Notes under the pieces: model-generated
Told to the model about the DNA's origin: nothing
Databases searched by the model: none
The model's input: the letters and a program-made list of their open reading frames with translations, nothing else
Shown: piece after piece, positions 10,832 through 20,637 of the stretch
Layout: each line of letters opens with the position of its first letter
Position numbering within the stretch: position 1 is the stretch's first letter
Assembly: GCF_001641265.1 (NCBI RefSeq)
Contig: NW_020167528.1
Span: forward strand, 372,001-436,000
Source: Pseudogymnoascus destructans
Lineage: Eukaryota; Ascomycota; Leotiomycetes; Thelebolales; Thelebolaceae
Length of the DNA stretch: 64,000 nucleotides
Direction of reading: 5' to 3'
Program-made: the position numbers and the translations under genes

Positions 10832-12062
10832 ATGTCGAAAAAGCCGACATCAAACATACCCCAAGACAACGACGGTCAACTGCCCAGAATGACTACCAGA
10901 CAAACCACCGCTGCAGCCATGACCGCTGTGCCATCCAAAGACATCCCGAGTCGAATGGCCCATCTTGAAGCACAGATACAGGAGGTCAAGGATCTACTAG
11001 TTACCCTTACGGCAGCCCAGACCAGAATCCTGTCCACACCGCCAGTGGACGCCCCCATACCCACAGTCGAAGCTACGGAGCAATGAACGCCTCGCACACG
11101 AAACACCCCTGAGACAGTTCAATTGCCGCCTCTTCGGAACACTCATTCTCCATCGATTCCAGGGTCATCACAAATGCTCACCGAGGACCCTCCGAATCGC
11201 TATAAGAAATCAACCATCTCTGAGAAAATCCTTCCTCTCAGCGATGGGATAGAACATACCTTCCTACAATGGAGCGCTTCGATTCGCGACTGACGTAGTC
11301 AATGAGGACCACTACCTTACCGACGTCTCGAAAAGAGCATTGATATGGGGAACTACGACCGGCCTGGCGAAGACCTACCTAGAGCCCCAATACCTGTCTG
11401 CTACGCATGGGTTCCGTAGTGCTGAGGAGATGATGGATCTACTAGGTTCATACTACCTCACAGGCAACGAGACGGAACAGGCCAGAAACCTCTTCGACGA
11501 CCTGCAAATGGGAGAGAAGGGGCATGCTAGCGAAACCTTCCCAGAGTTCAAGGCTCATTTCCAAAATGCAGCTATCACAGGACAAGTCTCCGAGTCAGAA
11601 TGGTTTCGGTACATGTGGAACAAGTTGACTCCCCAATTCCGCAGCCGCGTCGCGATCATCAAAAACCAATGGAATGGAGACTACCAGACCATGGTATGAG
11701 AACTTACCGCCTTCAATCAGGAACGGCGCCGGAACAATGAATTGAATCCACTACCCGCTCTCGCAAGGACGTCCACACGTACCACGGATATGGCAAAGGC
11801 GTCAGCGTCGAAGCCGACTCGAGCCACATCCGCTCTGTTTACCCGAACCGCGTTTCTCCCCAAGCCAGCCATACCGGAACGTGTGAGAACCACAGTCCCT
11901 GCGCCCTCAGGAAACTGTTTCAAGTGTGGCAAGCCTGGCCATTTCCAGGACAAATGCCCGCTCAACGCTACTGTCAAGGAAATCGACCGTAACGACCCCG
12001 AGGCAGAAGAACAATGGGAAGAAGCCGTGGAACTTCAAAGATGCGTCCTTCGAGGAAAATGA
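10832..12062 (+). pseudogene. Gypsy-1 Gag with CCHC zinc knuckle
   Basis: The start MSKKPTSNIPQDND (ATG 10832) is followed by a coiled-coil-prone segment (MAHLEAQIQEVKDLLVTLTA) and a TGA near 11084. The capsid-like part lies at 11340-11699 (TYLEPQYL...FDDLQMGEKG...FRYMWNKLTPQFRSRV). A third open piece (11742-12062) ends in the nucleocapsid zinc knuckle CFKCGKPGHFQDKC, CX2CX4HX4C. Gag packages the element RNA. Three separate frames show decay. Confidence 0.8.
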
Positions 12063-12173
12063 CGAGGCCTAGGAGAAGGCTCCTTCCTAGGTCTACGCAA
12101 ATGTGACCTGCGAGAACTAGACTTACGAGAACTCCTGGGAGGCACCCAGTTCTTAGTCGACACGACCCTGAGT

Positions 12174-12416
12174 ATGAATGGACTCAGGGTGCAAACGAAG
12201 TCCCTAGCAGACACAGGAGCAAACGGCTACCTCGTCATTAACAAGCCTTTCGCAATACGACTGTCGAAAGCACTTCAGAGCCCTATACGGAAACTACCCT
12301 ACTCTGTACCCATACGTGGATTTCAGTGCAAAATCCAAGGCCACGTATACGCCCATGCATATCTGCAAAATCAGTGCAAATGCTTTCCACCACGAGATGA
12401 TGTGAAGCGACTCTGA
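12174..12416 (+). pseudogene. Gypsy-1 retropepsin domain
   Basis: The sequence SLADTGANGYLVINKPFA carries the retropepsin active-site motif D-T/S-G (here DTGAN). It sits between the Gag zinc knuckle and the reverse transcriptase, as expected in Gypsy pol. The frame closes at 12416. Confidence 0.7.
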
Positions 12417-12519
12417 GTTTTTTCAGACTAGCATCTACGAAATCGATCAGATTATTCATGAAAAGGAATTGGACAAGGATGCAGAAACTCTTCACCTCAT
12501 CCAATAGAAACTCCCACAT

Positions 12520-13441
12520 ATGCATCGAAGCTATGCCGATGTCTTTTCGAAGTCGGAATCAGATCGGATCCCTCCACACTGCATATACGACCATAAGATA
12601 CAGCTCGAAGCTCCTATACCAAACGCCTTCTCCCCGCTATACCGACAAGGCACCGAAGAGCTTAGGGCTACCAAGCAATACCTGCTGGAAAACCTGGAAA
12701 AGGGATTCATCATCAACAACAACAGCCCCTTCGCGTCCCCTATCCTATTCGTAAAGAAAAAATCAAATTAAGATTTTGCATCGATTACCGGAAGTTAAAT
12801 GGTCTCACCCGGAATGATCCCTACCCCATCCCGCATATCAACGAACTACTAGGATGGGTGTCGAAAGCCAAAATCTTCACGAAGCTAGATATTACACAAG
12901 CCTTCCATCATATACGAATGCACCCCGACTCAGAAGAGTACACTACCTTTCAGACTCACTATGGAACCTACAAATGCAAGGTGTTGCCGTTTGGCCTGAC
13001 GAACGGTCCCGCAACCTATCAGCAGTATATGAACGATGTCCTAATGCAATATTTGGATGACTTCTGTACTGCCTACCTAGATGACATCCTAATCCTACGG
13101 AACATGTAGACCATGTGCATAAGGTCCTACAGCGTCTCTGGGAAGCTGGACTTCAAGCCGATATAAAGAAATGTGAATTCAACGTTACCCGGACGAAGTA
13201 CTTAGGATATATCCTTACTACTTCTGGTGTCGAAGCGAAACCTGACAAGATCGAGCCCCTTCGCAACTGGATTCGACCGACTACCGTTACAGGTGTGAAG
13301 TCCTACCTAGGCTTTTGTGGCTTCTACCGGCAATTCATTCAAGATTTCGGCAAAATAACAAAGCCCCTCACAACTATTACTAGTCCCTTGGAGCCGTTCC
13401 GGTGGACAGACGAATGTGAGGATGCATTCGAGGAATGGTGA
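12520..13441 (+). pseudogene. Gypsy-1 reverse transcriptase
   Basis: Pieces in successive frames give HRSYADVFSKSESDRIPPH, LRFCIDYRKLNGLTRNDPYP, IFTKLDITQAFHHIRM, LPFGLTNGPATYQQYMN and the catalytic AYLDDILIL. A stop after LRNM near 13107 precedes the thumb and connection segment HKVLQRLWEAGLQADIKKCE and YLGFCGFYRQFI. The catalytic YLDD is intact although the reading frame is broken at about 12770 and 13107. Confidence 0.85.
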
Positions 13442-13790
13442 CGACAACTTTTAGCGGTACAGGCACTTCACCACTTCAACCTCGAATTGCCTACGAAGCT
13501 GGAGACCGACTCCTCTGATAGAGTGGTAGCTGGTGTCCTGTCCCAGGAACACCCTGACAAGCGATGGTACCCCGTAAGCTTCTACAGTCACGTCTATCCA
13601 GATATGAGATCAACTGGGAGATCCACGACAAGGAACTATTCACAATCGTGAAAGCCTTTGGAAAAAGGAGGCCCGAGTTAGCTTTGGTACGCCACCGAGT
13701 GGACGTCTACACTGATCACCGCAGGCAAGAATAATCAGAAGGCTGATATTCTGAGCCGAAGAGACCAAGACCTGGTAATGCAACAGAAAG
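13442..13790 (+). pseudogene. Gypsy-1 RNase H remnant
   Basis: The segment begins ALHHFNLELPTKLETDSSDR, includes the first acidic residue region (ETDSSD) and VVAGVLSQ. It then breaks into different frames before the conserved KADILSRR at about 13740-13765. It is shorter and more eroded than the RNase H of Gypsy-2. Confidence 0.65.
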
Positions 13791-14930
13791 TCAAACTCGA
13801 CAGTAGAGCGAGGATATTGCTAGGTCCAAGCCGCTTACACCCCCGTATCAGCGCCGAACTAGCAGAGAGCTACGTGGCGTCCATTAACCTGATAGACACC
13901 CCCAAGGCACAGGTGCCCTTCAATTTAATAGAGGCGCTATGTGCGGACAATCAGAAGTCATTCACCAAGACTCGTGCGAAACAACCCCTACCAGACGGAT
14001 TCGTGATGAACGACCAGCTCCTCCTGTACAAAGGCCGCCTATGTGTGAATCGCCACACAGACCTATGTACGAAACTGATCCGAGAAGCGCACAATCAATT
14101 GTCATCAGCACATCCAAGTGGCAGGAAAACCTACCAATTGCTCGCTCCAAAGTATCATTGGGTCGGGATGGAAGCGGACTTTTTACGGTATGTACGAAAC
14201 TGCGTGATATGCCGGCTTTCTCACACCAATGTCACTAAGCAACAAGGATTCCTATACCCGCTACCCGTACCCGAATACCCTATGCAACACCTCACCATGG
14301 ACTTCAAGGAGTTCCCAAGGGATAAGCATGGATACGACAGCATATTAGTGTTTATGGAGTGACTCAGAAAGAGTTCGGTGACCATACCTTGCTACAAAAC
14401 CACAACTGCCCGGCAAATGGCACAATTGTTCATCGAATGGATATACCGATTCGGACACACTCCGGAGTCGATTGTAAGCGACCGCAGACCCCAATTCGTA
14501 TCATCCTTTTGGCAGGAGTTCTGTCGAATTATCGGCGTTAAGGTTAAGCTGTCGACTGCCTATCATAAGCAGACTGATGGGCAGATGGAAATCATGAACC
14601 GATACATCGATCAGAGACTGAGGCCTTTCGTATCCCATTACCAGGATAACTGGAGTGAACTCATCCCCATAATGGACCGCATGCAAATGACACTGCCCCA
14701 CGCATCCATTGGCATGATCCCCTACCGATTCAAGTACGGTACCAATCTGCGTACAAGTTGGGATTGGAACACTCCGAAAAGCACCAACCCCTGGGAGACC
14801 CTAAACCGAGAGGAAGCCAAGGCGGTTGCAGTCCGAATGCATACCACATGGGTCCACGCAAAGGAAAACATGGCAAAGGCACAAGAGGAAATGTGTAAGC
14901 ATGTGAATCGACGCCGAAGGGCCATCGATG
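13778..14930 (+). pseudogene. Gypsy-1 integrase
   Basis: The HHCC zinc-binding module is readable (IREAHNQLSSAHPSGRKTY ... CVICRLSH). The DDE core follows: LTMDFKEFP, a stop with frame change near 14360, then SIVSDRRPQFVSSFW and HKQTDGQMEIMNR. Coding similarity ends at about 14930 where a pogo fragment on the other strand starts, so the C-terminal targeting domain is missing. Confidence 0.85.
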
Positions 14931-15252
14931 ATGGTATTTCTGTAGACCGTAAATGACTGATTGCTGTAAATACCATCTGTTTTGACGCTCCATGTCCTGC
15001 ATGATATGAGTCCTCTACATACTTGTAGACTGCCTTGACCTGAGAGTATTCTATTATGTCCTCCATGTTCAAGTGGTCGAGTATTTAGAGCGTCCTTTGC
15101 TCCCATGCGACGGAGGTTTGAGTAGAGGGTATTTTTATTGACATGGTATATTCGTGCAGCAGTGACAGGCTTTTCAAACGGGTTCTCAATAAGGAACTCG
15201 AGGGCTTGCTCCATAGGATCGAGAGTATTAGAGTGTGAGAAAGCCATTTTGT
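14925..15252 (-). pseudogene. pogo-type transposase N-terminal fragment
   Basis: Reading down from ATG 15247 gives MAFSHSNTLDPMEQALEFLI, then NPFEKPVTAARIYHVNKNTL (psq-like HTH). After a frame change it gives VKAVYKYVEDSYHAGHGASK and FTAISHLRSTEIPSS. It then runs into Gypsy-1 integrase sequence on the opposite strand. It belongs to the same subfamily as the transposase at 41327-43072. Confidence 0.75.
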
Positions 15253-15691
15253 CACAAGTGAATAGGTAAGAAAGAGAAATGTATGTGTTTTCTGAAGTAA
15301 TTTCCTTTTCGGCTATGCGACCATGTGCAACTTGCTTTCCGTGTGCAACTTGCTTTCACCGACCACCTTATGTCCACTTCAGATGTAACTAGGCTGCGCA
15401 CTGGGTACTCACGAGCCGAGTAGTAGAATGTTTACTCACCCAGCTGAGTTGCTCACTCATGTCCCGTGTATTGTTGAATGAGGATTACTCACTTGCTGAG
15501 TACCTAGTATGGGTCTTGGCAACTCAGTTATATCACGTGTTTGATTAGCCATTACTTATGTTAAAAACGGGGCACGACTTCATTGATCAAGACGCCATAA
15601 CTCCATAACTCCATTCCCATATTGTTGATGTCCTATTCCACACTATAACCTTTGGCCTTTAGGTACCAGGTTACCAGAAGGTTGCCAGAAT
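15253..15691. other. Non-coding stretch with short inverted motifs
   Basis: No gene seen. Around 15400-15530 several CTCAC/GTGAG and GAGTA/TACTC words recur (for example TACTCACTTGCTGAGTAC), suggesting the end of a small unidentified element. Confidence 0.4.
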
Positions 15692-16312
15692 TCATCTAAC
15701 GTTCATTCCTGGGTGAGAGACATTTCCATCGATTAAGCCCACAGCTCCATGATTAAACATCATATCCCACAAACGCCGAACCAATATCATTGCCTGAATT
15801 GTCACTCTCTTCGCATGAATAGCGAGGAGGTTTGTCACTATAACTGTTAGTATGTCCCTGTCACTATGTTTAAACATCATACTCTCAAATTCTCGAATGA
15901 GGAAGCATTCAGCAGCTTCCTGAAGAGCTAGGATAGCAGATTGCTGGAAGCAAAGATTGGACTTGAAGTCTTCTGCGATTTCCCTAACAAGATGCTGGAA
16001 TGGGAGCTTTGGGATAATTAGGCTAGTATCGAGTTGCTGTCTTCTGATATCGCGGAGAGCCTTGGTGCCTATATGTTTATTAGAGAGTTCTGGTAATCCT
16101 CTGGTAATCCTCTTACCAGACTTTGTGTGGCGCGTGGCCTTCTGAGCATGATTGTTGCTAGCTTGAGATGAGTGAAATGGAGCTTTTCTTGCTGTGCCCA
16201 CAGCCTTTTCCTTTCCATTTCCACCAAGCCCAGAGCCAGCCCATAATCCAAGTGGCATCCTTGGTGCTATGCCGCCAGTTGATCTCCTAGCAGTTTGCTT
16301 GGTACAAGCCAT
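15692..16312 (-). CDS. Divergent histone H3-like protein (H3 variant)
   Basis: Proposed coding exons are 16312-16117, 16068-15883 and 15837-15692, giving 175 residues. The unspliced frame is also open (206 codons), but two insertions relative to H3 are typical introns. One is 16069-16116 (GTAAGA...CTCTAATAAACATATAG), the other 15838-15882 (GTATGA...ATACTAACAGTTATAG). Removing them restores KSGTKALRDIRR and EFEMTNLLAIHAKRVTIQ. The histone fold (LPFQHLVREIAEDFKSNLCF, AILALQEAAECFLI) is complete and loop 1 has canonical length, so it is not a typical CENP-A. The tail starts MACTKQTARRSTGG: K4 is kept, but K9 is R, K14 is I and K18 is M. About 30 extra tail residues and a C-terminal extension (about 20 residues beyond RRL) replace the usual ends. 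It should be a nucleosomal protein if expressed. It sits alone among transposons. Confidence 0.82.
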   Translation of the reverse strand: MACTKQTARRSTGGIAPRMPLGLWAGSGLGGNGKEKAVGTARKAPFHSSQASNNHAQKATRHTKSGKRITRGLPELSNKHIGTKALRDIRRQQLDTSLIIPKLPFQHLVREIAEDFKSNLCFQQSAILALQEAAECFLIREFESMMFKHSDRDILTVIVTNLLAIHAKRVTIQAMILVRRLWDMMFNHGAVGLIDGNVSHPGMNVR

Positions 16313-16660
16313 TTGCTAATATCAAGGTGAGTTAGTGAAGTAAACACAAGACAAAAGTAGATCAAAAGATATGTGTATTCAGTGAGTTTGTAGGAAGAAT
16401 ATTGCAGAAGAAGAGTATAGAAAAGAGGTAGAGGTTGAAAGGTATGTGTTTTATATAAAGGTGCACGTTGTGGTGTTGTTTTTGGAACAGTAATTCTTTG
16501 TAGGTGAATATTCCTTCACGAATATTTTTGTTTGCAACTTTAAAATAACCACGACCTTAGAACCACCTTCCTTGGTTACTCTCCGATCTACACATTCTTC
16601 TTCCCTTTTGCGCCTTTACCTCTTCACTAGGACTTCAAGTAAGTTTATTATCTTGATTAT
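16313..16660. other. Upstream region of the H3-like gene
   Basis: AT-rich, with a TATA-like word (TATATAAAAC on the minus strand, about 16450) some 140 bp before the H3-like start codon, plausibly its promoter. Nothing else recognised. Confidence 0.4.
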
Positions 16661-16738
16661 ATAGCCCACGCGCCGCGCAAAGTCTGGTAAGAGGATTACC
16701 AGAGGATTACCAGAACTCTCTAATAAACATATAGGCAA
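16661..16738 (+). repeat. Inverted duplicate of an H3-like exon/intron segment
   Basis: This 78-bp stretch repeats, in opposite orientation and with only a few differences, the 16066-16142 part of the H3-like gene. It keeps the exon end encoding A-K-S-G, the GTAAGAGG donor, the CTCTAATAAAC branch region and the ATATAG acceptor. After the acceptor the sequence is unrelated to H3. Either it is a scrap of a second H3-like copy or this intron has been reused in another transcription unit. Confidence 0.85.
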
Positions 16739-17075
16739 CTTCTGTCTGAGCTTGCTTCATTTGAGGGTATCTCAAGCATCCCAATCGATGACGATCATAA
16801 CAGTGAATGGGAGGATACTGAGGTTGAAGACGATTTGGAGTTGGAGCTTATGTTATGGCGTGACGATATTTTAAATGACGAGGCTGTTCTACCAGATGAG
16901 CTTTCCGATGAAGAGATCACTAGCATCCAGGCTCTCTTAACTCAAGTGCGCATTGATATATGCTACCTCATAGTTCTAGCTTCAAAGAGGCGATATTATT
17001 TGTCTACTCTAAGAAGTTTGATAAGGAAAAGTGGGCTAAGGTATCAGCTGCACAGGATATGTTGTTCCTGGAGCT
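16735..17075 (+). pseudogene. Acidic ORF remnant of unknown family
   Basis: Directly after the duplicated intron acceptor an open frame gives LLSELASFEGISSIPIDDD, then EWEDTEVEDDLELELMLWRD and LPDELSDEEITSIQALLTQV. A frame change near 16955 leads to FKEAILFVYSKKFDKEKWAK and ends with a TAG near 17080. It is strongly acidic in its first half. I do not recognise a domain. It may be a broken gene or a transposon-encoded accessory protein. Confidence 0.35.
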
Positions 17076-17218
17076 AGATTAGAGGAGAACTTGAGTTGCT
17101 AAAGTTATAGCGCCGGAGTACCTGGTTTTCCAACGCAAATAGGGGCTATAGAGAAATTTTAAGTACTTCATCATAGCCAGACTTCTGGTAACCTTCTGAT
17201 AATTGAGCGATTTGCCAA

Positions 17219-17419
17219 ATGTCATCTCAATACTCAGAGTTGTTTGATTCTGACAATCCTATTGCAGATGTATTCTCAGACTCTTTTCCGTCTTCTCAAC
17301 AACTATCCTCGTTAAATCAAGTCCCTGCAGGCCTTGAATATATTGGCAAATTAAACCAATTCGTCAAATGGACTAAGGATACACACGATATATTCATTGA
17401 GTGGTGGAAGCTATCATGA
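17219..17419 (+). pseudogene. Short ORF, possible N terminus of a transposon protein
   Basis: From ATG 17219 it encodes MSSQYSELFDSDNPIADVFS and ends with FVKWTKDTHDIFIEWWKLS before TGA. The tryptophan spacing (W...FIEWW) resembles the first helix of SANT/Myb-like DNA-binding modules common in fungal mobile elements, but 66 residues are too few to be sure. The frame continues for about 20 codons past the stop. Confidence 0.3.
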
Positions 17420-17439
17420 TGGTATGAACAACACTCAGA

Positions 17440-17950
17440 TCATACTACAAAACTCCTTACGAAGATTCCCTTGCCCTTCGTATTGACAAAACTGGTGAAA
17501 AGATGTCTCCTTGTGGATTCTGTGTTCGGACCAAGAAGCGGTGTGTTGCTTCTGGTCCAAAATCCACCCGTTGCTCCGAATGTGTGCGCCATCGCAAAAC
17601 AAATTGTGACTTCACAGAGAAGCTCCCTTCTCTGAGTAGTTGGGCTTCCTTGGATCATCAACAACAAAAAGCTGCGCGACGAAGAGGAGGAAGCTATGAT
17701 GAGGATCATCCGCCTGAGGAAACAACAACGCCTACTCGATGACAAAGAGCAGAGGATGATTGAACTCGGCGTATCGACCTTAGAGGAACTGGACGTGAAA
17801 GAGAAGGAAGAGATGCTTCATCAGGAGGCCAGGGCAGCCGCCCTGACCGATGACCGAGGCCTCTGCTTTCTTAGAGTCTCCTTTCATCGATCCTGATGCT
17901 TTCGAGGGGCTCCCTGAGCCTTTCTGGGATGGCCTCAGCCTGCTTGGCGC
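17440..17950 (+). pseudogene. Zinc-cluster retroelement ORF (gag-like) remnant
   Basis: A frame entering at about 17440 reads KTPYEDSLALRIDKTGEKMS. It then gives a cysteine module CGFCVRTKKRC...CSECVRHRKTNC, eight residues of Cys/His-poor zinc-cluster type. After a frame change near 17690 a charged helical part follows (RKQQRLLDDKEQRMIELG, LEELDVKEKEEM), and finally FIDPDAFEGLPEPFWDGL. I have seen this architecture of Cys cluster plus RKQQRLL helix as a recurrent first ORF in fungal retroelements; that is recollection, not a search. It converges tail-to-tail with the Gypsy-2 pol on the other strand. Confidence 0.5.
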
Positions 17951-18495
17951 CGCAGATCCGTCTGTTTCTTTTCCTGGGTGTGTCGGCGTCTCCACTCCCG
18001 AATCAAGTCATGGTTGATGTTTCCCATGGGTTCCCAAGAATTGTCCGTGGGTTCGTAGCCTTCCCATTTTATTAAAAACTCCTCTCGGCATCCTACTAAC
18101 CTTCTGTCTAGGATCGCTTCGACCTGGTATTCGTTCAGCTCGTTCTCGGGTTGGAGTTCAGTATCTGTCGCAATCGGGGTGCTTCCTCTTGCTGGCTCCA
18201 GCAGTGAGACATGAAATACTGGGTGAAGTCTGGAGTTCTTGGGTAGTTGCAGCCTGTAATTAACTGAGCTTACTTTGTTCAATATCTTGAATGGTCCCAA
18301 TTTCTTGAAGTCCAACTTCGTACTTGGTCGTTTCGTTTTGATGTGTTTTCGGAGTAGGTATACTTTATCCCCCTCCTTGAAGGCAGGTTCCATACTGCGC
18401 TTCTTGTTTGCGTATGCGGCGGATCGTTCATTTAAGAATTGGATGTCCATCGCAAGTTGTGTGTGGAACGATTTGAGTTGTTCCACCACGATCAT
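17935..18495 (-). pseudogene. Gypsy-2 integrase C terminus with chromodomain
   Basis: The frame carries the integrase GPY/F-type module (LGPFKILNKVSSVNYRLQLP, RLHPVFHVSLLEP). It ends in a chromodomain, EYQVEAILDRRLVGCREEFL then IKWEGYEPTDNSWEP, with the aromatic cage positions Y, W and W retained. It closes at 17935. The frame overlaps the integrase core frame by four bases, so a frame change separates them. Confidence 0.85.
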
Positions 18496-19127
18496 AGCTT
18501 GTTCTGCTCGTGATTCATCCAGTCGTGGTTGTGGTAGCCGTAATTGGCAAAGAACGGTGAGACTTTTGTTGCTTCTGCCATCGCGCTGTTATATGCGAAC
18601 TGTGCGATGGGTAAAATCTGAACCCAGTTATCCTGCTGATGATTGACATAGCTTCGCAGGTACTGTTCAAGGGTTTGATTCAATCTTTCTGTCTGGCCAT
18701 CTGTTTGGGGGTGAAAAGCTGTTGACAGCTTATGATTTGTTCCCAACAGAGCCATTAATGATTTCCAGAATTTCGAAGTAAAGAGCTTGTCTCTGTCTGA
18801 GATGATTTCTTCTGGCATCCCATGATCGGCTAATATGACTCGAATGAAGGTATACGCGAGCGCCTCAGCGTCGCTGGCTTCCAAGTATGGTATAAACTTC
18901 CCATACTTCGTGAGTCTTTCCGTGATAACCAGGATAGAGTCGTATTCTACCCCTGTTAACGGGTCCTTGGATAGTGGTAGTTTGACAATGAAGTCCAAAG
19001 CTATTGATTTCCACGCTCCTTTTGGTACTGGTGTTGACTTCAGCTGTCCATATGGCAAATGCCTATTGGATTTTGACTTGCTGCAAATGTCGCACTCTCT
19101 TACCACTGTCTCTACCTGCTTCCGCAT
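18492..19127 (-). pseudogene. Gypsy-2 integrase core
   Basis: A zinc-binding CDICSKSK tail of the HHCC module is followed by the catalytic core: IALDFIVKLPLSK (first Asp), IISDRDKLFTSKFW (second Asp) and STAFHPQTDGQTERLNQTLE (Glu). The core is open for 211 codons and looks well preserved, but lacks an intact upstream pol. Confidence 0.85.
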
Positions 19128-19314
19128 ACCTGGGAAGTAGTAGTGTCTGATGATTTGTTCAAAGGTTCGTGTTACTCCCTTGGCCGTGTGCTGGCAACGA
19201 GTGTTGTTCTTGCACCAGCGGGCATCTCATTTGACTTGGGACATATACTAACCCTTTGTATCGAATCAATCCTTGTTCGTCGATGGCGAAGTCGCCCTCG
19301 ACTTTGATCAAGAC

Positions 19315-19905
19315 TCATTTTGCGCACTCGTCTGTGGCGTAAGCTTTCTTCAGTCTTGCCTCGAGTTCTGTATCTTCGACGATGGAGATCGTCGCTAGTA
19401 ACTCATTGTAATGCATTCCTGCATCTGTTTCCTTCAATATTGATCTAGGTCTTTCTTCCTTTGGGCCGACGTAGTCGGTCCGTCTGCTAAGAGCGTCTGC
19501 TCTTGCATTCTCAGAGCCCTTGCGATAGGTTATTGTGAAGTTGTAGGCTGCGAGAGTCTCTGCCCAGCAGACTTGTCTGTGGTTTAAAACCTTGGTTGTG
19601 GTGAAGTATATGAGGTTCTTGTGATCCGTCCATACCTGCACAGGGTAGGTGGATCCTTCAAGATATACTCGCCACTGCTCAAAGGCAATGACAATAGCCA
19701 GTAGTTCCTTGTCATGGATGTCATAGTTGAGTTCCGCGGGTGACAGTTTCCTAGAGTAATACGCGATTGGTTTGAACTTACCATCCTTGTCTGGCTGATT
19801 CAGACATGCTCCAATTGCAAAGTCAGAAGAGTCCGTCTCGAGGATGATCTTCTTTGCAGGCCTATTCCTTCCAGCATTAAAGAGGTTCAGTCTTTCCTTG
19901 GGTTT
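19315..19905 (-). pseudogene. Gypsy-2 RNase H
   Basis: Reading from about 19905, KKIILETDSSDFAIGACLNQ gives the first acidic residue. YDIHDKELLAIVIAFEQWR follows and VWTDHKNLIYF contains another. KGSENARADALSRR is the typical end. A frame change near 19640 separates two parts. A stop after ATDECAK at 19315 and another frame change separate it from the integrase. Confidence 0.8.
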
Positions 19906-20239
19906 GCCAACTATTACAGGAGGTTTATACCAAGATATACATCCTTGGCTTTACCCCTTACTCAATTACTTCACAAGGACACTTTGTATATATTACCCGT
20001 ACAATACAGGATGATTAAATCTTAGCACTGTACAATATTAATGTGAAATCTCATGAGAATCTCACAAGATTCTGCACTAAACATGTAATTAATTCTATGA
20101 CTTATAAGGCCCATGTAATGCTTGTACAAACTTTTCTACTAGGTTATGCCCACTTTCCCCTAATTAGCCAGACCACCTGTCAAAATGTCATTAGTGTTGC
20201 CAGAATCTAGTAAAATTTCCGATCTTAATTCTGACATCT

Positions 20240-20637
20240 TTAATTCTCAATTGGTAGAATCTCTACCTCTACCATTAATTCAAAGCTCGTCGTCGTCAAA
20301 GAGTGTTACTTGTACAAGCTAGTTCTTTCTAACGCGTCTGCCATTACATTTAGCAAGCAATCAATTCACCATATCTTTAACAGCACTGTGTCAAGGAGGA
20401 AATGCTTGTGAATCTAACTTAAGAATATGTCGTATGACAACTTCTTCTTCTAATATTGTTAATTTTCGAGACTTTGGTAAAGTATTAAACTTTGTAACAA
20501 TTCCAGCTCTTAGATCGTTTAATGTCATATGAGAAACTCTGTAGATTCGAGCAACATGACTAAGTTGTAATTGTGGATTCGTTTAAAGCACTTGAAGTGC
20601 AAGAATCATATTTCTTTCTTTGTACGAATGTGTCATG
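20240..20637 (-). pseudogene. pogo transposase N-terminal fossil
   Basis: Translating down from the ATG at 20635-20637 gives MTHSYKERNMILALQVL, a TAA, then LSHVARIYRVSHMTLNDL (psq HTH), SRKLTILEEEVVIRHILKL and HSAVKDMVN. Further in-frame TGA codons occur where relatives carry arginine. It is related to the zinc-knuckle pogo group and ends near 20240. Too short for a domain tool to call with certainty but clear by eye. Confidence 0.7.

Larger units (their letters stand above)
10471..14930 (+). mobile_element. Ty3/Gypsy retrotransposon remnant (Gypsy-1)
   Basis: Gag, protease, reverse transcriptase, RNase H and integrase occur in Gypsy order, all on the plus strand and broken by stops and frame changes. 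Untranslated leader sequence occupies 10471-10831. The 3' end is lost: integrase sequence joins a minus-strand pogo fragment near 14930 and no 3' LTR is seen. It is not capable of autonomous movement. Confidence 0.85.
17935..19915 (-). mobile_element. Chromodomain Ty3/Gypsy pol remnant (Gypsy-2)
   Basis: Minus-strand RNase H, integrase and chromodomain segments are consecutive; Gag, protease and reverse transcriptase are missing upstream of 19915. No LTR is recognised at either edge. The chromodomain places it among chromoviruses, which target heterochromatin. Confidence 0.85.

Noticed and set aside
15692..16312. Calling the H3-like gene a centromeric CENP-A
   Set aside because: Loop 1 has canonical H3 length and the tail keeps the TKQTARRSTGG start, unlike fungal CENP-A; the ALQEAAE helix alone is not enough.
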